Shown here piece after piece: positions 44,174 through 53,161 of a DNA stretch of 64,000 nucleotides. Location of the stretch: the NCBI GenBank assembly GCA_020832445.1, contig JAFIEO010000029.1:62001-126000 (forward strand). Direction: 5' to 3'. Position numbers and translations under genes: made by a program. This DNA comes from Paracoccaceae bacterium. GTDB lineage: Bacteria; Pseudomonadota; Alphaproteobacteria; Rhodobacterales; Rhodobacteraceae. Every line of letters begins with the position of its first letter. Position 1 is the stretch's first letter. The notes under the pieces were generated by a model. The model saw nothing but the letters and a program-made list of their open reading frames with translations. It had not been told where the DNA came from and did not search any database.

Positions 44174-44929
44174 ATGCTGAAATCTGTTGTCAAGCTCCCG
44201 AGCCGCCTGGCCCGGACATGCAGCCACCGCCGCACCCAATTCCTGCTCGCCCTGCTGCTGTCGGTAATGCTGGTGCCGGCACCGGTCGCGGCCGATCAGG
44301 AACTGTATGACGTAGAAGTGATCGTGTTCCGCCACCTGGACAGCGGCGGAATGCGTTCCGGTGAACGCTGGCCCCGGACCGTTCCGGTGATCAACCACGA
44401 GCGCTATGCGGAGTTGGAAAGCGGCGCGGAACCCGGTAGCGAGGTGTTCATGCGTTTGCCGGAAGGCAATCTCACGCTCCGCGACACCGCACGACGACTA
44501 CAGCAGGACAGTGGCTACGAAGTGCTGATGCACCTGGGCTGGCGTCAGCCAGGCTTTGCAGAGCAGGATTCCGTCGCCATTGCCCTGCCGCTGGGCAGCC
44601 GGCCCTCTTCCGAGGCGGCCGCTCCCGGGAACGGTCTGGGCAGCGTTTCAGGGGAAGACGATCAGCGCCCGATGGAATTCCTGCGACCGCCGGAAGGTCT
44701 CTCCGGCCAGATCCGCATTGCCCGTGAGCGCTTCCTGCACGCCGATATTGATCTGCGCTACGTGGAAACGCGCAACGGCGGGGACAGCCGGCGCGCCGCG
44801 CTACCGCAATTCGACGACCTGGACCCGATCATTCTCATGCAGGAAAGGCGGCGGATGCGTAGCGACCAGTTGCACTACCTGGACCATCCGGTACTGGGAG
44901 TGCTGATCCGCATCACCCGAGCCGACTGA
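44174..44929 (+). CDS. csiV: CsiV family periplasmic protein
   Basis: The 251-residue protein has a long signal peptide (hydrophobic to about residue 38, cut after VAA) and the CsiV pattern: YDVEVIVFRHL at the mature start, RLQQDSGYEVLMHLGWRQPG near 115-134, and a C-terminus with RRRMRSDQLHYLDHPVLGVL. In Vibrio cholerae CsiV is a peptidoglycan-binding partner of the D-Met-sensing LpoA/PBP1a pathway. It lies 20 bases after mfd, its usual neighbour. Confidence 0.85.
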   Translation: MLKSVVKLPSRLARTCSHRRTQFLLALLLSVMLVPAPVAADQELYDVEVIVFRHLDSGGMRSGERWPRTVPVINHERYAELESGAEPGSEVFMRLPEGNLTLRDTARRLQQDSGYEVLMHLGWRQPGFAEQDSVAIALPLGSRPSSEAAAPGNGLGSVSGEDDQRPMEFLRPPEGLSGQIRIARERFLHADIDLRYVETRNGGDSRRAALPQFDDLDPIILMQERRRMRSDQLHYLDHPVLGVLIRITRAD

Positions 44930-44944
44930 GGCCGGCGCAACGCC

Positions 44945-44974
44945 AGGGAAGCGCTGAAGTATTCACGCTTCCCT
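44945..44974. terminator. two-way hairpin between csiV and mtnP
   Basis: AGGGAAGCG and CGCTTCCCT form a perfect 9-base stem with a 12-base loop between convergent genes, reaching the stop codon of the leftward gene. No strong T-run is present. Confidence 0.55.
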
Positions 44975-45710
44975 AGACGGTCGGAATCAGCTCTCCGAGC
45001 AGCGTGCGCACGCGTTCCATGCCCAGGCGCAGGTTCTGCTCGATGTCCTCCATGGTGATCTCTTCCGAACGCAGACCGGCACCCCAGTTCGCGACCACAG
45101 CGCAGGCCGCATAGGCGATGCCCAGCTCGCGGGCCAGGGCGGCCTCCGGCATGCCGGTCATTCCCACCAGATCGCAGCCGTCCTGGCGCAGGCGGCGGAT
45201 TTCGGCGGCAGTCTCCAGCCGAGGGCCCTGGGTGGCGCCGTAGGTGCCATGGGGAACCACGTCCAGTTCTGCTCGCTCGGCCGCCTCGATCATCAGTTTC
45301 CGCAGTGGCGGATCGTAGGGATGGGTGAAATCAATGTGCGTGACGTGCGTCAGATCGTCCTCGAACAGCGTATGGGACCTGGAATAGGTGTAATCGATGA
45401 CCTGGTCCGGCACCACCAGTCTGGCTGGTTCCATGTCCTCGCTGATCCCACCCACGGCGGCCACGGCCACCAGCCGCTCCACCCCCAGATGCTTGAGCGC
45501 CCACAGGTTGGCCCGGTAATTCACCTTGTGCGGGGGAATGGTATGGCCATAGCCATGACGTGCCAGGAACATGACGTCCCGGCCATGGAAGACGCCGTGC
45601 GTAATGGGCCCCGAAGGTTCGCCATAGGGTGTGTGGACCACCTCGCGGCGCTGAATCTCGAGGCCTTTCAGCGAGGTAAGTCCGGTTCCGCCGATTATTG
45701 CAACAGCCAT
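44973..45710 (-). CDS. mtnP: S-methyl-5'-thioinosine phosphorylase
   Basis: A 245-residue PNP/MTAP-family phosphorylase. AIIGGTGLTSLKG opens the protein, FLARHGYGHTIPPHKVNYRAN (split at about 48-68) binds phosphate and ribose, and GATQGPRLETAAEI (about 157-170) and VGMTGMPEAALARELG (about 180-195) are signature blocks. The GMTGMPE form matches the methylthioinosine-specific enzymes of Pseudomonas-like bacteria. With the phosphoribosyltransferase gene just upstream, it returns hypoxanthine to the nucleotide pool. Confidence 0.88.
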   Translation of the reverse strand: MAVAIIGGTGLTSLKGLEIQRREVVHTPYGEPSGPITHGVFHGRDVMFLARHGYGHTIPPHKVNYRANLWALKHLGVERLVAVAAVGGISEDMEPARLVVPDQVIDYTYSRSHTLFEDDLTHVTHIDFTHPYDPPLRKLMIEAAERAELDVVPHGTYGATQGPRLETAAEIRRLRQDGCDLVGMTGMPEAALARELGIAYAACAVVANWGAGLRSEEITMEDIEQNLRLGMERVRTLLGELIPTV

Positions 45711-45731
45711 GTCATTCCACCCCTCGGAAAC

Positions 45732-46280
45732 TCATTTGTCGGCCACGGCATAGATGCCGGGGGCATTGCGCAGCATTTCCCTGTAATCCATGCCGCTGCC
45801 GAACACGTAGCGATCGTCCACCGTCAGCCCGATATACTCGGCGGCAACTTCCGGATGGCAGCGATCATGCTCCTTCTTCACCAGCACAGCGGTGACCACC
45901 CGCTCCGCTCCCTGGGCGTAACAATCGTCGATGATGCCGCGCAGCGTATGCCCTTCGTCCAGAATGTCATCCACGATCAGTACGGTCCGGCCCTGCAGCG
46001 ATGTTCTCGGCCGGGCAATCCAGTGGAGTTCCCCGCCGGCCGTGGCGCCCCGGTAACGGGTGGCGTGCACATAATCGACGTCCAGCGGAAAGCCCAGTTT
46101 CGGCAGCAGGCGTCCCGCAGGCACCAGCCCTCCGATCATTACACAGAGCACGAGCGGGACATGGCCACCCAGATCGGCGGTAATGGCCAGCGCCATCCGA
46201 TCCAGCGCTGCCTCCACCTGGCGGTCGTCATACAGCCTTTCGGCGGCGGCTAGTGCCGCCGTGGTTTCGTCTCGATTCAT
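45732..46280 (-). CDS. hpt: hypoxanthine-guanine phosphoribosyltransferase
   Basis: The 182-residue enzyme has the PRPP motif VLIVDDILDEGHTLRG (about 99-114), and LVLCVMIGGLVPAGRLL and DVDYVHATRYRG upstream of it, all typical of HGPRT. It converts hypoxanthine released by the adjacent phosphorylase to IMP, so the two genes form a purine salvage unit 21 bases apart. An in-frame ATG seven codons earlier is an alternative start. The following 247 bases to rhlB hold no visible gene. Confidence 0.9.
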   Translation of the reverse strand: MNRDETTAALAAAERLYDDRQVEAALDRMALAITADLGGHVPLVLCVMIGGLVPAGRLLPKLGFPLDVDYVHATRYRGATAGGELHWIARPRTSLQGRTVLIVDDILDEGHTLRGIIDDCYAQGAERVVTAVLVKKEHDRCHPEVAAEYIGLTVDDRYVFGSGMDYREMLRNAPGIYAVADK

Positions 46281-46527
46281 TACCCGTATCCCGATCATCA
46301 TGGGGTTGCAGCGGAAAACAGAGCCGGGCCCCCGCGCTTCCCGGATGGAACCATAAACGCTTCCCTGTCGCCACTCCGGGAAAACGGCGAACCATACAAC
46401 AAACCGACGCCACAATGAACGCCGACAGCCATCACTCGCCCGGAAAGCGACAGTGCGGGAGCCGATCTGCGCTTCCCTGGCGTTTGAATCGGGACAAAAT
46501 CCGGGTTTTCATGTACCCTTTGCGCCC

Positions 46528-47889
46528 ATGAATAATGACCAAGTTTCAGAAGTTTCCTTCAAGTCCCTCGGACTGACTCCCTCCTTGCTGGACAGCCTGG
46601 ACGAGGCCGGCTTCACGCATTGCACGCCAATCCAGGCGGCGACGCTGCCCTTGATCCTGCAGAAGCGCGACGTCGCCGGCCAGGCGCAGACAGGTACCGG
46701 CAAGTCCGCCGCCTTTCTGCTGGGGACCATGCATTATCTGATGGAAACCCCCGTCGAAGAGGACAAGGTCGGGCCCTGGGTACTGATGCTCGCGCCCACG
46801 CGCGAACTGGCCCTGCAGATCCACAAGGATGCCGAACTGCTGGGCCGGTTCACCGGCCTGAAGTCCGCCGCCATCTACGGCGGCACCGGATACGAACAGC
46901 AGCGCAAGACCCTGCAGGATGGCGTGGATCTCATCATCGGCACGCCCGGCCGGGTGATCGACTTCTTCAAGCAGGGCGTCTTCAAGCTGAACAACATCGA
47001 AGTCGTCGTGCTGGACGAGGCCGATCGCATGTTCGATCTCGGCTTCATCGATGACATCCGCTACCTGCTGCGCCGCATGCCACCGCCGAACCAGCGCATC
47101 AATCTGCTGTTTTCAGCCACGCTGTCCCAGCGGGTGCTGGAACTGGCGTACGAGCACATGAACAATCCGGAAACGGTGCGCATCGAACCCGAGCAGATCA
47201 CCGCGCAGCGGGTTACCCAGAAGCTCTATCATGTTTCCAAGGAAGAGAAGATCCCCCTGCTGCTCGGTCTACTCAATACCCATGACCCGCGCCGGACCAT
47301 CGTGTTCGTGAATACCAAGCGCGGCGCCGACATGGTGACCGGCTATTTGCGCGGCAACGGCTTCGACGCCCAGGTCATCTCGGGCGATATCCCCCAGAAC
47401 AAGCGGCAGTCCCTTCTGAAGCGCTTCCAGGATGGGGATCTGCCGATTCTGGTCGCCACCGACGTGGCCGCTCGGGGGCTGCACATTCCGGGCGTCAGTC
47501 ATGTGATCAACTTCGACCTGCCCCAGGAAGCCGAGGACTACGTCCACCGCATCGGCCGCACGGCCCGTGCCGGTGCCAGCGGGGATGCCATCAGCCTGGC
47601 CTGCGACGAGTACGTGTATTCGCTGCCGGATATCGAGGCCTACATCGAACAGAAGATCCCCTCGACCTTCGCCGATGCAAGCATGATGGTGGCAGACCCG
47701 AAACCGCCGCAGAAGATGGAACGCCGTGGCGGAGCCAGCGGGCCAGGAGGCCGCGGTCGTCGCAACGGGGGCAGCGGCTCCCAGCGCAGCCGAAGCGGGA
47801 GCGGCGGGAGCGGCGGCAGCCGCCGTCGCAGCGGCAACGATGAAGCCGGCGGCAAGTCCGAATCCGGCAACCCGGTGGAAACCGACTAG
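46528..47889 (+). CDS. rhlB: DEAD-box RNA helicase RhlB
   Basis: A 453-residue ATP-dependent RNA helicase. Its motifs in order are the Q motif (FTHCTPIQ, about 29-36), AQTGTGKS (about 52-59), PTRELALQ, VLDEADRMFDLGF (DEAD, about 168), SATLS, ATDVAARGLHIPG and HRIGRTARAG. The C-terminal tail from about 395 is Gly/Arg/Ser-rich and binds RNA. RhlB works in the RNase E degradosome, whose scaffold is also in this window. A longer frame upstream lacks similarity, so the ATG at 46528 is used. Confidence 0.92.
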   Translation: MNNDQVSEVSFKSLGLTPSLLDSLDEAGFTHCTPIQAATLPLILQKRDVAGQAQTGTGKSAAFLLGTMHYLMETPVEEDKVGPWVLMLAPTRELALQIHKDAELLGRFTGLKSAAIYGGTGYEQQRKTLQDGVDLIIGTPGRVIDFFKQGVFKLNNIEVVVLDEADRMFDLGFIDDIRYLLRRMPPPNQRINLLFSATLSQRVLELAYEHMNNPETVRIEPEQITAQRVTQKLYHVSKEEKIPLLLGLLNTHDPRRTIVFVNTKRGADMVTGYLRGNGFDAQVISGDIPQNKRQSLLKRFQDGDLPILVATDVAARGLHIPGVSHVINFDLPQEAEDYVHRIGRTARAGASGDAISLACDEYVYSLPDIEAYIEQKIPSTFADASMMVADPKPPQKMERRGGASGPGGRGRRNGGSGSQRSRSGSGGSGGSRRRSGNDEAGGKSESGNPVETD

Positions 47890-47953
47890 CCCCGTTCAAA
47901 AGACGCTGAAGTACCCACGGCGCCGCGGGAAGTTCGTGTCTTTCCCGGCGCGC

Positions 47954-49237
47954 TCAGGTTCTCACCGGATCACCTGTCGCTGCGGCGCGCAACGTATCCG
48001 GCAGCGTATAGTAGGGTGCGGTCTGTCCCCGGGTTTCACGCGCCCGACGCAGCTCCTCGCGCGCCACTACACCCAAGTGCACCTCGTCCGGGCCGTCCAG
48101 AAAGCGCATGGCCCTCCCCCAGGTCCACAGGTAACTCAGCGGCGTATCCGGCGTCAGGCCCATGGCGCCGAACACCTGCATGGCACGATCGACAATGCGC
48201 GTCTGCATGCGTGCAACCACGACCTTGATTCCCGAGACGGCGGTACGCGCCGCCTTCGCACCGTGATTGTCGATCATCCACGCGGCCTGCAGTACCAGCA
48301 GCCTGGCCTGGTCGATTTCCAGCCGCGATTCGGCTATCCAGTCCGTCACGTTACCCCGATCCGAAAGGTACTTGCCGAACGTACGCCGCTCCCCTGCGCG
48401 CTCGCGCATCAGTTCCAGGGCCACTTCACACTGACCGATGGAGCGCATGCAGTGGTGAATGCGGCCCGGACCCAGTCGGGCCTGAGCCATTGCAAAACCG
48501 GCACCCTCCTCTCCCAGCAGGTTACCCGCCGGCACGCGAACGTTGCGGAACACAAGCTCGAAGTGCCCCTCTGGCGAGTGGTAGTGCATGATGGGAATGT
48601 TGCGCACACGCTCCAGCCCGGGGCTGTCCATCGGCACCAGCACCATGCTGTGGCGTCGATGTGGTTCAGCATCGGAATCGGATATTCCCATTACGATCGC
48701 GAACCTGCAGTTCGGGTGTCCCGGCCCGGTGATGAACCACTTGCGCCCGTTGATGACGTACTCATCGCCCTCACGGCGGATGCTGGTCTGGATATTCGTG
48801 GCGTCGGACGAGGCGACGTCCGGTTCGCTCATCGCGAAGCAGGAACGGAGGCTTCCATCCAGCAGGGGTTCCAGCCACAGGCTGCGCTGCTCGGGCGTCG
48901 CGAACAGGTGTAGCAGCTCCATGTTGCCGGTGTCCGGAGCGCTGCAATTGAATACCTCCGACGCCCAGTGCACACGCCCCATCGCCTCCGCCACAGGCGC
49001 GTAATCGAGATTGCTCAAGCCGACCCCGGGAGCATCGTCGGGCAATCCGGGGAGGAACAGATTCCATAACCCATCCCATTTCGCCAGATCCTTGATGTTA
49101 TTCACCAGTTCCAGCGGGTACGCGCCCCGCTCGACCTCCGCGTGCCACTGCGCATTGTAGGGCAGCACGTACTGCTCCATGAACGTCTCGACCTGCCGTT
49201 TGAAGCTCTGCGCGCGCTGGCTGTAAGCGAAATCCAT
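47954..49237 (-). CDS. acyl-CoA dehydrogenase family protein
   Basis: The 427-residue flavoenzyme shows CFAMSEPDVASSDATNIQ (about 142-159, FAD binding), KWFITGPGHPNCRFAIVMG, and a C-terminal helical domain with YLSDRGNVTDWIAESRLEID and QVFGAMGLTPDTPLSYLW. The overall pattern matches the ACAD10/11-like group rather than short-chain dehydrogenases. The ATG at 49237 has GGAGGA 6 bases upstream. It stands alone between convergent rhlB and divergent acpH. Its substrate is probably a long or modified acyl-CoA, which is inference. Confidence 0.9.
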   Translation of the reverse strand: MDFAYSQRAQSFKRQVETFMEQYVLPYNAQWHAEVERGAYPLELVNNIKDLAKWDGLWNLFLPGLPDDAPGVGLSNLDYAPVAEAMGRVHWASEVFNCSAPDTGNMELLHLFATPEQRSLWLEPLLDGSLRSCFAMSEPDVASSDATNIQTSIRREGDEYVINGRKWFITGPGHPNCRFAIVMGISDSDAEPHRRHSMVLVPMDSPGLERVRNIPIMHYHSPEGHFELVFRNVRVPAGNLLGEEGAGFAMAQARLGPGRIHHCMRSIGQCEVALELMRERAGERRTFGKYLSDRGNVTDWIAESRLEIDQARLLVLQAAWMIDNHGAKAARTAVSGIKVVVARMQTRIVDRAMQVFGAMGLTPDTPLSYLWTWGRAMRFLDGPDEVHLGVVAREELRRARETRGQTAPYYTLPDTLRAAATGDPVRT

Positions 49238-49366
49238 TTTGTCCTCCGGTATCGCGTGGGATGTTCCCAAGGATGCGCTGCTTGGCGCTTCTCTGGCAGT
49301 ATTTCCCTTTCGGCCAGGCTACGGGATGATGCAGGTCAAGCCTCGGACATTTCACGAGTGTTCCAT

Positions 49367-49993
49367 ATGAACTATCTTGCGCACCTCTACCTGGCAGACT
49401 CCGATGATGGCCACCGGCTTGGAAACATGGCCGGAGACTGGGTGAAGGGAAAACTGGGCAACCAGGACCTCCCCGAGCGCGTCGTATCGGGCGTGCGCCG
49501 GCATCGCGCAGTGGACCGCTACAGCGACCGGCACCCGTTGATGGTGCGGGCGCGGGCGCGGCTGCCGGATCATCGGCGTCGCGTCTCCGGGATCATTCTG
49601 GACATGCTCTGGGACCACTTCCTGGTACGTCACTGGAGCCAGTACAGCAACCAGCCCCTGGAGGACTTCCTGCTGGACTGCTACCGGAGCCTGGAGCGCA
49701 TGGAGCCTCATTGGCCGGAACGTGCCCGACGCGCACTGCCGCGAATCATTCGCGAGGACTGGCTCTCCGCCTATGGCGATCTCGACGCCGTCGCGTTCAG
49801 TCTGGACCGCATTGCCCTTCGATTCAGCCGCGACCCCGGGCTCGCCGGCTCCATTCGAGACGTGCGCGCGCAGTACCCGCTGCTGGAACAGGATTTCCTG
49901 ACGTTCGACCTGTTGCACACGCCGCTCGAACAACTGGACCAGCACCTGCACGAGCGGGAAGATGGTGTGTCAACAGATCCCAAACCCCGCTAG
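49367..49993 (+). CDS. acpH: ACP phosphodiesterase family protein
   Basis: A 208-residue protein with the DUF479/AcpH pattern: MNYLAHLYLADSDDGHRLGN at the start, metal-binding His/Asp in VVSGVRRHRAVDRYSDRHP (about 39-57) and DMLWDHFLVRHW (about 79-90). AcpH removes the phosphopantetheine arm of acyl carrier protein. It overlaps nothing, and the lipoprotein gene follows after 47 bases. Confidence 0.88.
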   Translation: MNYLAHLYLADSDDGHRLGNMAGDWVKGKLGNQDLPERVVSGVRRHRAVDRYSDRHPLMVRARARLPDHRRRVSGIILDMLWDHFLVRHWSQYSNQPLEDFLLDCYRSLERMEPHWPERARRALPRIIREDWLSAYGDLDAVAFSLDRIALRFSRDPGLAGSIRDVRAQYPLLEQDFLTFDLLHTPLEQLDQHLHEREDGVSTDPKPR

Positions 49994-50040
49994 ACTGGGA
50001 TGAATCACTGCCAGTCCCTCATCAAGACCATAGGTGCGTG

Positions 50041-50439
50041 ATGCCGCTGATCAAGCTGCTGATTCTCTCATCCGCTCTGATCCTGATGGCCGCTTGCGAC
50101 GGCTCCGGAAACGGCGCGGCGGACGACCCCACCACTGCCTACCAGAGTTTCTTCACCGAGTTGTCCCGCGGCAACACCCAGCAGGCACTGGAGAAACTGG
50201 CGCCGGAAGGGGCGCTGGGCAGTACCTTTCACGGGGCCAGCTACTACATGATGGCGCAGACCGTGGAGCAGCAGTTCGAAGAGCACGGAGGCTTGCAGGA
50301 GATCGTCATCGACCGGGAAGAGCATCAGGACGAGGAAAGCGTCTCTGTTGAGGGACGGCTGATTCTCCGCGACGGCACGGAGATCCATCGCCGCATCCTG
50401 TTCATCAAGGAGGGGGAGCGCTGGGTCGGGAAGGTCTGA
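50041..50439 (+). CDS. lipoprotein with DUF4878-like domain
   Basis: The 132-residue protein has a signal peptide ending in the lipobox LMAAC (Cys19), so it is lipid-anchored. The mature part, YQSFFTELSRGNTQQALEKL then a VSVEGRLILRDGTE strand block ending in GERWVGKV, resembles the DUF4878/NTF2-like fold of small lipoproteins. With D-G after the Cys it could stay at the inner membrane (Asp +2 rule). No function is known. Confidence 0.8.
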   Translation: MPLIKLLILSSALILMAACDGSGNGAADDPTTAYQSFFTELSRGNTQQALEKLAPEGALGSTFHGASYYMMAQTVEQQFEEHGGLQEIVIDREEHQDEESVSVEGRLILRDGTEIHRRILFIKEGERWVGKV

Positions 50440-50553
50440 CCCCCGGCCGCACGACACAGGTCCTAACCTGCCGCCCATGCAGAGCCACCGCCGCTTTTTG
50501 TCTCGCATCCTTCACCGCGTTATAGTCTGCAGCTTTTCCGTCAGGGCTATTGC

Positions 50554-51642
50554 ATGGAAGGCACCCCCGAAACGTTGCTGGAACTGCGCGCGGGTCCGGC
50601 CGCGCTGCGCCGCATTCGCGATCAGGGCCTGAACCCGGGCATGGTAAGAGGCCTCGCCGGAGCGGCCGGCGGACCGAAATGGCTGGTACTCAACCACCTG
50701 GACAGAATGCTGTTCGGTGAATGGCTGCCGCGTGTGTCCCGCCCGCGCTTCCTGATCGGTTCATCTATCGCCACCTGGCGCTTTGCCTGTGGGGCCCAGC
50801 GCAACCCGGAAGCGGCCTATCAGCGCTTCGAGCACACCTATATCCATGAGCAACGCTATGGCCACAAGCCGTCCCCCAGCGAAGTGAGCGCCGAGGCACG
50901 GCGACTGCTGGACGTTCTGCTCGGTGAAAAGGGGACCGGCGAGATTCTCTCCAGCGCGGCCTACCAGCTCCACGTGATGACGGTTCGCTGCCGTGGCCTG
51001 CTGACCCGCGAAGGCAAGCCGCTGTTGCTCGGGCTGCTCGGCGCCGCGGCAAAGAACAGTGTTTCCCGTCAAAAGCTTGGCGCGTATTTTGAACGTGCAT
51101 TGTTCTCTCTTCCCGATGCCATGGATGCCCTGCCCCAGTTGCAGGGGTTCGGGCTGTCACGCCATCGCCTCGGCCCGGAGAACCTGCGCGCCGCGCTGCT
51201 GGCATCCGGCTCCATCCCCATGGTCATGGAACCGGAGCACGACATTCCCGGTGCCGCCCCCGGTGTCTACCGCGACGGGGGGCTGCTCGATTACCAGATG
51301 GATATCGCTTACGGGGTCACGGACGGCATCGTGCTCATGCCCCATTATGCTGCCAGCATCACGCCAGGCTGGTTCGACAAGATGCTGCCCTGGCGGCGGG
51401 CGCGCGGGGGGAACGTCGATCCGGTCCTGCTGGTCGCACCCTCCGAGTCCTTCGTTCGTCAGCTTCCCAGGGGGCGCATACCGGACAGAAAGGATTTCTA
51501 CCGTTATGCCGGCGATGATGCCGGCCGCGCCAGGGACTGGCAGCGCATCACCGATGCCACACGCCGCCTGGCCGATGGGTTTCTGGAGCTCTGCGAGAGC
51601 GACCGCATCCGCCAGGTGGTAAAACCATTGGGTAAAGACTGA
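50554..51642 (+). CDS. patatin-like phospholipase family protein
   Basis: A 362-residue protein with the patatin layout: an oxyanion loop GAAGGPKW (about 36-43), a nucleophile elbow LIGSSIATWR (about 67-76, G-x-S-x-A instead of G-x-S-x-G) and the Asp of the dyad in VYRDGGLLDYQM (about 238-249). It probably hydrolyses acyl esters of lipids in the cytoplasm or at the membrane. It is not coupled to its neighbours. Confidence 0.8.
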   Translation: MEGTPETLLELRAGPAALRRIRDQGLNPGMVRGLAGAAGGPKWLVLNHLDRMLFGEWLPRVSRPRFLIGSSIATWRFACGAQRNPEAAYQRFEHTYIHEQRYGHKPSPSEVSAEARRLLDVLLGEKGTGEILSSAAYQLHVMTVRCRGLLTREGKPLLLGLLGAAAKNSVSRQKLGAYFERALFSLPDAMDALPQLQGFGLSRHRLGPENLRAALLASGSIPMVMEPEHDIPGAAPGVYRDGGLLDYQMDIAYGVTDGIVLMPHYAASITPGWFDKMLPWRRARGGNVDPVLLVAPSESFVRQLPRGRIPDRKDFYRYAGDDAGRARDWQRITDATRRLADGFLELCESDRIRQVVKPLGKD

Positions 51643-51762
51643 GATCGCCTGCCCGCCGACTCCGAAGCGGGCGGCGGCCGGACTGGATCTGCGCTGAGTG
51701 AGGCGCCGCCCTGGCGGCATGCGCCTTCCAGCGTTTCACCTGAACACCGGGAGCCGTGTTAC

Positions 51763-53154
51763 GTGAACAAGCAATTCCTGGCCCTGTTACTGGCCCTCCC
51801 CTTGTCCATGCCCCTGTACGCCGCGCTGGACGAGGACAACTGGATCGTGGACGAGGACCAACTGCCGTTTGACGCGCTGCCCGACGTCGACACGGAACGC
51901 CGATGGGGCCTGCTGGATGGGGCGGGCTACCGCTGGGAGATCCCCGAGAACTGGAACGGCGATCTGATCATCTACGCGCGCCCACTGCGCGGCAGTGACA
52001 ACCGCACGCTGGAAGTGGTCAATCCGCCCCGGCGCGAGGCGCTGCTGAAACGGGGCTACGCCTGGGCGGCCTCCAGTTTCGACTTCAACGGCTACCACGT
52101 GAACTCCGGCGTGAAACACAGCCGGCTGCTGCTGGAACATTTCTCCGGCGAGCATGCGCCCCCCGGTTCCAGCTATATCATCGGTCACGACCTCGGTGGC
52201 CAGGTGGCCGCAGCCAGCGCCGAGCAGCATCCGGACCTGTATGCGGGCGCGCTCGCCATGTGCGCCCCACTGGTGGATACCCAGGGGCTGAACTACCTGA
52301 TGGCGTACAACCTGGCCGCGCAGGCGATAGCGGGGCTGGATTCCCGCTTTCCGGACATGGAGTTCCAACAGGACACGCGGGAGGAATTGCTGGCACGTCT
52401 CGGGCCGGAATTCCCCGGGCTGCTCTACCCGGCGGGCGAAGAGCTGGTTTACCTGCACACCCGGCTCAGCGGCGGCCCGCATGCCCTCAGCCACGAGGCG
52501 GTGGAAGCGTGGTCCACGCTACTTTTCGACTTCGGGCACATGGACGGCACGCTGGGTGGCCTGGAGGCCGGCAACGTCATCTCTACCCGGGACGTCCGCT
52601 ACGCACTGCCGGATCCCGAGAGGGAGGAATGGCTGAATGAGAACGTGCTGCGACTGGAACCTGATCCGCAGGTGGTGCGGGGCGGAACCGCCGCAATCCC
52701 TGCCACCAGCGGGGAGATCGGCATTCCGGTGTTGACGCTGGGCTCGCTGGGCGACCTGTATACGCCGCTGTCAATGCAGCAGGCCTATGCGCAACGGGTA
52801 GCCGGTGCGGGTCAGGAAGCGCTGCTGGTACAGCGCGTCGTTCGCGACGTGGGCCACTGCACCTTCACCGAGGAGGAAGAGTTGCAGGCCTTCGACGACC
52901 TGACCGACTGGGCGGCGAATGGAAGCCGGCCGGAGACCCCGTCAACGATCCCGATGCGGCGGCCGGCCCAGCATTCGGTTGTGCGCACACACGCGGGCAG
53001 CGCGAGGGTCTTCCCGCCTGTCCTTGAGGAAGTACTGACTAACTCCCACGATCGCGCTGGAGCCCGCATCGTTCGCGACTGGAAGCAAGCCACCGCAGGC
53101 AGTCATTCTACCTGCGGTGGCTTGCGACAACGCTGCGGGCTTCAAGCCGCCTGA
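51763..53154 (+). CDS. secreted alpha/beta hydrolase, frameshifted near the 3' end
   Basis: A GTG start (GGGAG upstream) opens a signal peptide (to about residue 20) and an alpha/beta hydrolase. The nucleophile elbow reads IIGHDLGGQVAAAS (about 140-153) with Asp where Ser is usual. The acid is in GSLGDLYTPLS and the His in DVGHCTFTEEE. After WAANG (52906-52920) the expected tail is found in another frame: AAG at 52923 begins KPAGDPVNDPDAAAGPAFGC..., stopping at TGA 53025-53027. One base is therefore missing near 52921. The apparent frame instead runs on through a hairpin to 53154. Confidence 0.75.
   Translation: MNKQFLALLLALPLSMPLYAALDEDNWIVDEDQLPFDALPDVDTERRWGLLDGAGYRWEIPENWNGDLIIYARPLRGSDNRTLEVVNPPRREALLKRGYAWAASSFDFNGYHVNSGVKHSRLLLEHFSGEHAPPGSSYIIGHDLGGQVAAASAEQHPDLYAGALAMCAPLVDTQGLNYLMAYNLAAQAIAGLDSRFPDMEFQQDTREELLARLGPEFPGLLYPAGEELVYLHTRLSGGPHALSHEAVEAWSTLLFDFGHMDGTLGGLEAGNVISTRDVRYALPDPEREEWLNENVLRLEPDPQVVRGGTAAIPATSGEIGIPVLTLGSLGDLYTPLSMQQAYAQRVAGAGQEALLVQRVVRDVGHCTFTEEEELQAFDDLTDWAANGSRPETPSTIPMRRPAQHSVVRTHAGSARVFPPVLEEVLTNSHDRAGARIVRDWKQATAGSHSTCGGLRQRCGLQAA
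53085..53125 (+). terminator. 15-base stem hairpin after the hydrolase
   Basis: GCAAGCCACCGCAGG and CCTGCGGTGGCTTGC pair perfectly over 15 bases with an 11-base loop. It lies 58 bases after the restored stop at 53027, as a terminator should. In the apparent reading frame it would be translated, another sign that the frame is shifted. No T-run follows. Confidence 0.6.
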
Positions 53155-53161
53155 CAGCGCT

